DNA from: an uncultured Bacilli bacterium
GTDB taxonomy: Bacteria > Bacillota_I > Bacilli_A > RF39 > UBA660
Length of the DNA: 5,428 bases
Direction: 5' to 3'
Assembly: GCA_947586295.1 (NCBI GenBank)
Contig: CANPXQ010000067.1
Coordinates: 1 to 5,428 of the forward strand
Shown here: positions 1 through 4,384 of the stretch, piece by piece
How positions within the stretch are numbered: position 1 is the stretch's first letter
How the letters are laid out: each line of letters opens with the position of its first letter
Notes under the pieces: model-generated
The model's input: only the letters and a program-made list of their open reading frames with translations
Told to the model about the DNA's origin: nothing
Databases searched by the model: none
Program-made: the position numbers and the translations under genes

Positions 1-65
1 CCCCACTATCACTACTTCCTAAATAAATTGTAATACAAATTTGTCGAAAAAAAAAGAAAAAAGTC

Positions 66-227
66 TTATTAACAAAATATTAACAATTTTATTAACAAAA
101 AATATAAGGTAAAATCTAAGAAAAACAAAGTTATCAACAATATTAACAAATTAATTAACAACAATATCAACAAATTAACAAGTTTGTTAATTTAACTATA
201 TGTTAATGTTGTTATTTTTGTTAAAAT
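66..227. other. oriC: Candidate replication origin (oriC-like DnaA-box cluster) in the gene-free left end
   Basis: No gene is visible in 1-328. Inside it lies a cluster of 9-mers resembling the DnaA box TTATCCACA. The closest is TTATCAACA at 131-139, one mismatch away. Others are TTATTAACA at 66-74 and 89-97, ATATTAACA at 77-85 and 140-148, TAATTAACA at 152-160, ATATCAACA at 164-172 and AAATTAACA at 172-180. Reverse-orientation copies (TGTTAA-type) start at 185, 201 and 219. Many neighbouring copies are 11-12 bp apart, about one helical turn. In Bacillota oriC commonly lies between rpmH and a divergent dnaA, so the location fits. No perfect consensus box is present, and in DNA this AT-rich some matches will be chance. 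Positions 1-60 show only A-rich sequence and short palindromes (28-38, 35-44). Assignment as oriC is inference from position plus repeat density. Confidence 0.6.
172..193. repeat. Perfect 10-bp inverted repeat at the centre of the DnaA-box-like cluster
   Basis: The left arm AAATTAACAA (172-181) and right arm TTGTTAATTT (184-193) are exact reverse complements separated by GT. The arms are two head-to-head copies of the AACA-ending box-like motif. On its left every AACA motif of the cluster reads on the plus strand; on its right every copy is reversed (TGTT). No T-run follows, so a terminator role is unlikely. A DnaA or other origin-protein binding site is the simplest inference. Confidence 0.75.
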
Positions 228-268
228 AGATTATAAAAATAAATTTCAGTTGAGTTAATAAATTTTTC

Positions 269-298
269 TTGACTAATATAGGAAAATGATATTATAAT
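269..298 (+). promoter_or_regulatory. Sigma-A-type promoter for rpmH-rnpA-yidC
   Basis: A -35 box TTGACT (269-274, one mismatch from TTGACA) and a -10 box TATAAT (293-298, consensus) are separated by 18 bp. An alternative reading is TGA-TATTAT (287-295), an extended -10 with a 15-bp spacer. Either places the transcript start about 20-25 bases before the rpmH start codon. It is the only good promoter ahead of rpmH and lies just right of the origin-like repeats. Confidence 0.75.
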
Positions 299-328
299 AC
301 AAGGGCTAAAAGAAAGGAAAAATAGATA

Positions 329-463
329 ATGAAAAGAACATATCAACCAAATAATCATCGAAAAGCTAAAAAGCAAGGTTTTCGAGCTAGAATGAAAGAA
401 CACGCTGATATTTTAAATAATAGAAGAAAAAAAGGTCGTAAAAATTTAATTAATACAAAATAA
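329..463 (+). CDS. rpmH: 50S ribosomal protein L34
   Basis: This 44-residue protein is a structural component of the large ribosomal subunit that binds 23S rRNA. It is too short for routine ORF thresholds but unmistakable: it begins MKRTYQPNNHRKAKKQGFRA, matching the MKRT(F/Y)QP...GFRAR signature of L34, and ends with the basic RRKKGRKNL segment. The length of 44 residues is exactly that usual for the family. An AAAGGA ribosome binding site (313-318) lies 10 bases before the ATG. It is the first gene of the transcript starting at the 269-298 promoter, and rnpA follows after 33 bases with no terminator, as in most Bacillota. The stop is TAA. The variable region before the C-terminal basic stretch reads KEHADILNN, with fewer basic residues than many homologues; the conserved core is intact. 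Confidence 0.97.
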   Translation: MKRTYQPNNHRKAKKQGFRARMKEHADILNNRRKKGRKNLINTK

Positions 464-496
464 AGATATTGGATTATTTTCCTATGAGGAGTTTTA

Positions 497-832
497 ATGA
501 AAAAGTATGAAGTTGTAAAACAAAATAGTCTTTTTAATGAAATCATTCATAAAGGAAAATTTTTTTATAATAATTATTATAAAATATTTTATTTAGAAAA
601 AGAAAATTACAAACCTAATTTTGGAATTGCTGTAAGTAAAAAACAAGGTAATTCCGTAGAACGTAATAAAATAAAAAGACAATTAAGAAACATAATCGAT
701 ATTAATAAAAATCTTTTTAAAAAACATTTTAACTACATTATTATGATTAGAAAAGATTATAACAATTTAAGTTTTAATGAAAAAGTAAAAGAATTAGAAA
801 GTCTATTGCGAAAGGAACAAAATGAAAAATAA
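497..832 (+). CDS. rnpA: Ribonuclease P protein component
   Basis: This 111-residue basic protein is the protein subunit of RNase P. It works with the catalytic RNA (encoded elsewhere) to remove the 5' leader of precursor tRNAs in the cytoplasm. The family signature is the RNR motif, seen here as RNKIKRQLR at residues 56-64, preceded by FGIAVSKKQGNSVE (42-55), the strand and turn that lead into it. The N-terminal part starting KKYEVVKQNSLFNEIIHKGK (2-21) aligns with the usual opening leading to the aromatic pre-tRNA-contacting strands, here rich in Phe and Tyr. Length is typical (about 110-120). The start is set by a near-ideal GAGGAG site (486-491) five bases before the ATG. The last 11 bases overlap the start of yidC, implying translational coupling. 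Pairing with rpmH upstream is the classic Bacillota arrangement. Confidence 0.96.
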   Translation: MKKYEVVKQNSLFNEIIHKGKFFYNNYYKIFYLEKENYKPNFGIAVSKKQGNSVERNKIKRQLRNIIDINKNLFKKHFNYIIMIRKDYNNLSFNEKVKELESLLRKEQNEK

Positions 833-1802
833 AATAATAATAGTATGTTGTTTATTGCTTTTATTAACGGGATGTGGTAACTCTAATTATATTTTAAATG
901 AAGATAAACAAATAGTTAAATATGATGTCACAGGACAAATGTTACAAAAAAATATTTTATGTTTACCTGAAAAAGACGGGGAACTATATAAAATATATGA
1001 GCAATATAATGATCAATTAAATTATTCAATTGATAAACTACCTAGTTGTGATAATTATAAGATTTCTTCTAATGAAAGTAGTGGTTTATGGGAACTAATT
1101 TTTGTTAAACCATTAGCATATCTTATTTTAAAATTAGGATATTTAGTAAAAAATATGGGTATTTCGGTAATTTTAATAGGTCTCGCTATTAGATTAATAT
1201 TATTACCTTTTTCCATAAAAAGTTCTAAACAAAGTCAAAATATGCAAAAAGCCCAACCTGAAATTGAAAAAATTGAAAGAAAATATCGCAATCGGACAGA
1301 TAATGATTCTTTAATGGCTAAAAGCCAAGAAACGATGTTAGTTTATAAAAAATATAAAATTAATCCTATAATGGGTTGTTTAGTGTCATTTTTACAATTA
1401 CCATTATTCTTTGCTTTTTTACAAGCGATATATAGAACTCCTGTAATCTATGAACAATCATTATTAGGTTTTCAATTAGGAACAACACCTATGGTTGGAA
1501 TAAAAGCTGGTAATTATATGTATTTATTATTGTTAGTATTAATTGGTGTATCAACATATTTCTCATTTAAACAAACTATGAGTAATACAGCAGGTCAATC
1601 AGAAGATATGGTAAAGCAAATGAAAATTATGTTATACGTAATGCTTTTTGTAATAGTTTATGCTTCCTTAAATCTACCAACAGCTCTTGCATTTTACTGG
1701 ATAACTACCTATGCATTTATTGCAGTTCAAAATATTATTTTTGGATTATTTAATAAAGATAAAAAATCTAAAAAAATAATTAAGGCTAAAATTAAAAATT
1801 AG
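822..1802 (+). CDS. yidC: Membrane protein insertase YidC/Oxa1/SpoIIIJ family, lipoprotein form
   Basis: This 326-residue insertase places membrane proteins into the cytoplasmic membrane, alone or with SecYEG. Residues 1-18 form a lipoprotein signal: a KNK start, a hydrophobic stretch and lipobox LTGC, predicting cleavage before Cys18 and lipid attachment, as in Gram-positive SpoIIIJ. Residues 19-88 are an outside-facing segment with two cysteines (47 and 76). The insertase domain follows: amphipathic helix near 91-110, TM1 about 113-131 with the hydrophilic-groove Arg124, charged cytoplasmic hairpin 132-178, NPIMGC entry to TM2 (181-204), TM3 near 232-248, and paired helices 268-284 and 288-310 including NLPTALAFYW. 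A lysine-rich tail (312-325) probably contacts ribosomes. It is longer than B. subtilis SpoIIIJ (about 260 residues), partly through the ectodomain. The ATG overlaps rnpA by 11 bases, with AAAGGAA at 811-817. Confidence 0.96.
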   Translation: MKNKIIIVCCLLLLLTGCGNSNYILNEDKQIVKYDVTGQMLQKNILCLPEKDGELYKIYEQYNDQLNYSIDKLPSCDNYKISSNESSGLWELIFVKPLAYLILKLGYLVKNMGISVILIGLAIRLILLPFSIKSSKQSQNMQKAQPEIEKIERKYRNRTDNDSLMAKSQETMLVYKKYKINPIMGCLVSFLQLPLFFAFLQAIYRTPVIYEQSLLGFQLGTTPMVGIKAGNYMYLLLLVLIGVSTYFSFKQTMSNTAGQSEDMVKQMKIMLYVMLFVIVYASLNLPTALAFYWITTYAFIAVQNIIFGLFNKDKKSKKIIKAKIKN

Positions 1803-1811
1803 TCTTTTTTT
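1784..1811 (+). terminator. Probable intrinsic terminator overlapping the yidC stop codon
   Basis: GGCTAA (1784-1789) pairs with TTAGTC (1799-1804), with one G-U wobble and a nine-base A/T loop, and runs directly into seven T residues (1805-1811). The right arm contains the yidC TAG stop (1800-1802). Two more A-U pairs (1782-1783 with 1805-1806) could extend the stem into the T-run. The stem is short and AT-rich, so it may be only partly effective. The new promoter 55 bases downstream supports a transcript boundary here. Confidence 0.5.
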
Positions 1812-1865
1812 ATGAAAATAAAGCAAGAATAATTTTGGTAAAAAGAGGAAAAACATAATAAAAAA

Positions 1866-1894
1866 TTGAATTTTAAGTAACTTTGGTTTATAAT
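1866..1894 (+). promoter_or_regulatory. Sigma-A-type promoter for jag
   Basis: TTGAAT (1866-1871) and a consensus TATAAT (1889-1894) are separated by exactly 17 bp. The expected transcript start is about 1900-1902, giving a 5' leader of roughly 18 bases that consists almost wholly of the ribosome binding site. This places transcription start downstream of the in-frame TTG at 1883 and so helps rule out that codon as the jag start. Confidence 0.75.
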
Positions 1895-1907
1895 AAGCGT
1901 AAGAAAG

Positions 1908-1914
1908 AAGGAAG
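1908..1914 (+). promoter_or_regulatory. Ribosome binding site fixing the jag start at 1919
   Basis: AAGGAAG lies at 1908-1914; the AAGGA core ends six bases before the ATG at 1919. The longest reading of this frame would start at a TTG at 1883, but no purine-rich site precedes that codon and it overlaps the promoter -35/-10 spacer. Confidence 0.8.
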
Positions 1915-1918
1915 AAGT

Positions 1919-2524
1919 ATGGAAACGATTGTAAAAGAGGGTAAAGATTCCGCGGAAGTACTTGAAGAAATATTAAAAGAAAATAATTTAAAAAATGAAG
2001 AAATCGTATACACAATAAAAGAAAATAAAGGTAAATTATTTAAAGGTAGTACAATAAGTGTTTCAGTTATCAAAAAAGAAGATATATATCAAACAGTAAA
2101 AGAATATTTAAAAGAATTAATTGAAGGTTTAGGTTTAGAAGTTAACTTTGAAATTCAACAAAAGGAAGGCATAAATATTTTAAAAATATATTCTAATCAT
2201 AATGCTATTTTAATAGGTAAAAATGGTCAAACATTAAAATCTTTGGAAATAGTTGTAAAACAAATGCTTTTGGTAAAATATAATATTAATTTTAAAGTCG
2301 TATTAGATGTTGAAAATTATCGAAGTAAAAAACAACGAAATTTGGAATTTTTAGCGAAAAAATCCGCTAAGGAAGTAGTTAAAACTAAAATGGAAATTCA
2401 TATGGATAATATGAATGCTTATGAAAGAAGAATAGTTCATAATATCTTGACTAATTTTAAAGGTGTTAAAACCGAAAGTGAAGGGGAAGAACCAAATCGT
2501 CACGTAGTAATAAAGCCAGAGTAA
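1919..2524 (+). CDS. jag: Jag/KhpB family RNA-binding protein (Jag-N, KH, R3H domains)
   Basis: This 201-residue cytoplasmic protein belongs to the Jag (SpoIIIJ-associated, KhpB/EloR) family. Family members bind RNA and, in studied Gram-positive species, influence cell elongation and division; the role here is inferred. Domains in order: Jag-N at about 1-50, containing DSAEVLEEILKENNL and a KGKLFKG turn; a KH domain at about 75-132 with the GxxG loop as GKNG (100-103); and an R3H domain at about 140-200 with R170-x3-H174 (ERRIVH) and the closing NRHVVIKP segment. The length matches the family (about 200 residues). ATG at 1919 is preferred to the upstream in-frame TTG at 1883 because of the AAGGA site and the promoter position. 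It follows yidC, its usual neighbour, but apparently has its own promoter. It converges on the minus-strand regulator gene, with 10 bases between the stops. Confidence 0.93.
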   Translation: METIVKEGKDSAEVLEEILKENNLKNEEIVYTIKENKGKLFKGSTISVSVIKKEDIYQTVKEYLKELIEGLGLEVNFEIQQKEGINILKIYSNHNAILIGKNGQTLKSLEIVVKQMLLVKYNINFKVVLDVENYRSKKQRNLEFLAKKSAKEVVKTKMEIHMDNMNAYERRIVHNILTNFKGVKTESEGEEPNRHVVIKPE

Positions 2525-2536
2525 TCTGACTTTTTT
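2512..2536. terminator. Shared bidirectional hairpin terminator between convergent jag and the Xre gene
   Basis: AAAGCCAGA (2512-2520) faces TCTGACTTT (2525-2533) around the four-base loop GTAA. In plus-strand RNA the nine-pair stem has one C-A mismatch and a GUAA (GNRA-type) loop, and ends in six T residues (2531-2536). In minus-strand RNA the same mismatch becomes a G-U wobble, giving an uninterrupted stem followed by a weaker UUUAUU tail. The loop and left arm contain the last codons and the TAA stop of jag; the minus-strand stop codon lies immediately beside the right arm. Confidence 0.75.
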
Positions 2537-2867
2537 AATTCATTATGTGAGATAAAGCGTCCATATAACCAATAAGTTTAATTTGATCTTCTACGGCTAA
2601 ATGGGCGAATTTTATTAAAAATTTAATTTCTTGACTTGATAAACTACTACGATTAAAAAGACGAACAGGAGTAGGATCATTTGTTAGACCTAATAAATAA
2701 TCTGTACTTGTATCTAAATATTTTGCCATTTTAATTAAAGTTTTAGCACTAGGTAAAGCTCTGCCAGATTCATAAGATGAAATCATTTCTTGAGCAACCC
2801 CAACATGAACGGCAACATTCACTTGGCTTTTTCCTTGTCTTTCACGTAATATTCTTAGATTTTCCAT
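2535..2867 (-). CDS. Xre/HTH_3-family transcriptional regulator
   Basis: This 110-residue protein is a probable DNA-binding repressor of the Cro/C1 (Xre) type. Residues about 4-60 form the five-helix HTH: LRILRERQGKSQVNVAVHVG (4-23) carries helices 1-2, VAQEMISSYESGRALPS (24-40) the recognition helix and the conserved YExG turn, and LIKMAKYLDTSTDYLLG (44-60) the last helices with the DYLLG ending typical of the family. A linker with P65 and P67 leads to a helical C-terminal segment (about 75-108) of the kind used for dimerisation. No sensor or peptidase domain is present. The ATG is preceded by GGTGA at 2871-2875 on the minus strand. It interrupts the usual jag-mnmE adjacency, converges on jag and is divergent from mnmE. 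The target is unknown; autoregulation or control of the mnmE promoter is possible but not shown. Confidence 0.88.
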   Translation of the reverse strand: MENLRILRERQGKSQVNVAVHVGVAQEMISSYESGRALPSAKTLIKMAKYLDTSTDYLLGLTNDPTPVRLFNRSSLSSQEIKFLIKFAHLAVEDQIKLIGYMDALSHIMN

Positions 2868-2973
2868 ACTTTCACCAAAATCTTTCTAAAATAATTCTAT
2901 AACAATAATTTATATTTAAATTAGTTATAAATTGTATTTTAATATAAGTAATAATTATATTTAAGATTTATTA

Positions 2974-3000
2974 TTGGAATAGAAAAAATCGTGGTATAAT
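2974..3000 (+). promoter_or_regulatory. Extended -10 promoter for mnmE-mnmG
   Basis: TGG-TATAAT (2992-3000) is a perfect extended -10 element. The -35 is weak: TTGGAA (2974-2979) with a short 15-bp spacer, or TATTGG (2972-2977) at 17 bp. Extended -10 promoters tolerate poor -35 boxes. The expected start near 3007 gives a leader of about 20 bases that holds the AAAAGGA binding site. Confidence 0.7.
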
Positions 3001-3010
3001 ACAGCTATTG

Positions 3011-3017
3011 AAAAGGA
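3011..3017 (+). promoter_or_regulatory. Ribosome binding site deciding the mnmE start
   Basis: AAAAGGA directly abuts an ATG at 3018, leaving no spacer, and lies nine bases before the ATG at 3027. Initiation at 3027 is therefore strongly preferred, and it also gives the family-standard N-terminus beginning MEDTI. Confidence 0.8.
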
Positions 3018-3026
3018 ATGGGTTTT

Positions 3027-4376
3027 ATGGAAGATACTATATGTGCTATCGCGACAAGTTCTGGTATAGGTGCAATATCTATTGTACGTGTATCCGGGGA
3101 AGATGCAATAAACATTGTTAATAAAATTTTTAAAGGAAAAGATTTAACTAAAGCAAAATCGCATACTATTTTTTATGGGCATATTTATGATGCCGGAGAG
3201 TTAATTGATCAAGTATTAATATCACTTATGAAAGCACCTAAAACGTATACTAAAGAAGATACAGTGGAGATTAATTGTCACGGGGGAAGAAATACTACTT
3301 TAAAAGTACTTGAAACACTAGTAAAAAATGGTTGTCGGTTAGCCACACCGGGAGAATTTACTAAAAGAGCTTTTTTGAATGGTCGTATTAATTTAATTCA
3401 AGCTGAAAGTGTCAATGATTTAATTTTAGCAGAAACTGATGCTAAAAGAACATTAGCTTTAAATAATATGGATGGTAAACTAGCTGATAAAATTAGAAAT
3501 ATAAGAAACCAAATGAGTGATATTCTCGCTAATATTGAAGTAAATATTGATTATCCTGAATATGAAGATGAATTAGTAATAACGGAAAAAATGTTAGAAC
3601 AACATTTAACAAAATATTTAAAGGAATTGAAATTAATTGTGGCTGAGGCTAAAAACGGAAAGATTATTAATGAAGGTATTGATGTGGCTATAATTGGTCA
3701 ACCTAATGTTGGTAAAAGTAGTATTTTAAATTTTTTATTAGATGAAGAAAAAGCTATAGTAACTGATATTCCCGGAACAACAAGAGATATAGTCGAAGGA
3801 AGTATAACTCTAAATGGGGTAAAAATTAATTTCTTAGATACCGCTGGAATACGCAAGACTGAAGATATAGTGGAAAAAATAGGTGTTGAAAAAAGTTTAG
3901 ATGTTGCGAAAAAAGCAGATTTAATAATTTTTTGTTTAAATAATAATCAAGAAATTACAGTCGAAGAAACAAAGCTATTAAATGAGTTAAAAAATAAAGA
4001 AATAATTGTTTTTGTTAATAAAAGTGATTTACCAAGAAATATTAATTTAGATAAATTAAAAAATTATGTTGTAGGTAATACTAAAGATATAAATGGATTA
4101 GATACTTTAAAAGAAGCAATAAAAGAAAAATTTAATTTAAGCTCAATAGTTAATAAAGATATGAATTATTTAACTAATGTTCGCCAAATTACGCTAATTA
4201 CTAAAGCTGTAATGGCCTTAGAAAATGCCTATAAAGCTTATTTAGAAAATAAAGAAGTAGATATTATAGAAATAGATTTAAAGCAAGCTTGGAATTTTTT
4301 AGGTGAATTATTGGGTGAAAGTTATGAAGAAGAACTCATCGATAATCTATTTAGTAAATTTTGTTTAGGAAAGTAG
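3027..4376 (+). CDS. mnmE: tRNA uridine-5-carboxymethylaminomethyl(34) synthesis GTPase MnmE
   Basis: This 449-residue GTPase acts with MnmG to modify the wobble uridine C5 of tRNAs reading NNA/NNG codons, using a folate-derived one-carbon unit. Residues 1-117 form the tetrahydrofolate-binding domain (EDTICAIATSSGIGAISIVR, CHGG, ATPGEFTKRAFLNGR). A helical domain (118-212 and 377-449) surrounds the G domain (about 217-372). G motifs: G1 GQPNVGKSS at 224-232, G2 TTRD at 251-254, G3 DTAG at 271-274 and G4 NKSD at 331-334. The G5 position is VGNT (349-352) rather than the usual SA-K type. The protein ends FCLGK, with conserved Cys446 in the C-terminal C-x-G-K motif. Length fits the family (450-460). 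An ATG nine bases upstream (3018) would add MGF but has no room for its binding site. mnmG follows eight bases after the TAG. Confidence 0.97.
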   Translation: MEDTICAIATSSGIGAISIVRVSGEDAINIVNKIFKGKDLTKAKSHTIFYGHIYDAGELIDQVLISLMKAPKTYTKEDTVEINCHGGRNTTLKVLETLVKNGCRLATPGEFTKRAFLNGRINLIQAESVNDLILAETDAKRTLALNNMDGKLADKIRNIRNQMSDILANIEVNIDYPEYEDELVITEKMLEQHLTKYLKELKLIVAEAKNGKIINEGIDVAIIGQPNVGKSSILNFLLDEEKAIVTDIPGTTRDIVEGSITLNGVKINFLDTAGIRKTEDIVEKIGVEKSLDVAKKADLIIFCLNNNQEITVEETKLLNELKNKEIIVFVNKSDLPRNINLDKLKNYVVGNTKDINGLDTLKEAIKEKFNLSSIVNKDMNYLTNVRQITLITKAVMALENAYKAYLENKEVDIIEIDLKQAWNFLGELLGESYEEELIDNLFSKFCLGK

Positions 4377-4380
4377 GTGA
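4375..4380 (+). promoter_or_regulatory. mnmG ribosome binding site overlapping the mnmE stop
   Basis: AGGTGA (4375-4380) shares two bases with the mnmE TAG stop and lies four bases before the mnmG ATG at 4385. This suggests coupled translation of the two partner proteins in near-equal amounts. Confidence 0.75.
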
Positions 4381-4384
4381 AAGA

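Larger units (their letters stand above)
2868..3026. promoter_or_regulatory. Divergent AT-rich regulatory region between the Xre gene and mnmE
   Basis: This 159-base region contains no gene. It is almost pure A/T from about 2885 to 2975. Two inverted-repeat pairs stand out: TATAAC (2898-2903) with GTTATA (2924-2929), and AATTTATA (2907-2914) with TATAAATT (2926-2933). Either could be an operator for the adjacent Xre protein, but such repeats also arise by chance in sequence of this composition. The mnmE promoter is recognisable at the right end. For the minus-strand gene I find no convincing -35/-10 pair; the best -10-like sequence, with a TG extension, is near 2896-2904. Confidence 0.35.

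Noticed and set aside
1..20. Possible start of a divergent gene (dnaA) on the minus strand, with AGGAAG followed by GTG codons
   Set aside because: Fewer than 15 bases would be coding inside the window, too little to read a protein; dnaA to the left is expected from gene order but is not visible.
66..180. CRISPR-like array, from the recurring AACA motifs
   Set aside because: The repeats are 9 bp, degenerate and 8-12 bp apart with no unique spacers; they fit DnaA-box-like sites far better.
221..403. Minus-strand open frame of 60 codons
   Set aside because: It runs antisense across the rpmH promoter and the first half of rpmH; the Phe/Ser/Ile-rich product has no domain and is an artefact of A-rich plus-strand sequence.
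355..546. Minus-strand open frame of 63 codons
   Set aside because: It is antisense to rpmH and the start of rnpA, both confidently assigned, and its low-complexity Phe-rich product resembles no family.
1812..1832. Tiny frame ATG to TAA of six codons after yidC
   Set aside because: It has no ribosome binding site, sits just after the terminator T-run and is too short to support as a gene.
1746..2015. Minus-strand open frame of 89 codons with a hydrophobic, membrane-like product
   Set aside because: The Phe/Leu richness comes from reading A-rich coding DNA backwards. It overlaps yidC and jag and would cover the jag promoter and the yidC terminator.
1888..2073. Minus-strand open frame of 61 codons
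   Set aside because: It is antisense to the 5' end of jag, low in complexity and without a recognisable domain.
2535..2867. Toxin-antitoxin or prophage module based on the Xre protein
   Set aside because: There is no partner toxin gene, integrase or phage gene next to it; both neighbours are housekeeping genes with intact ends.
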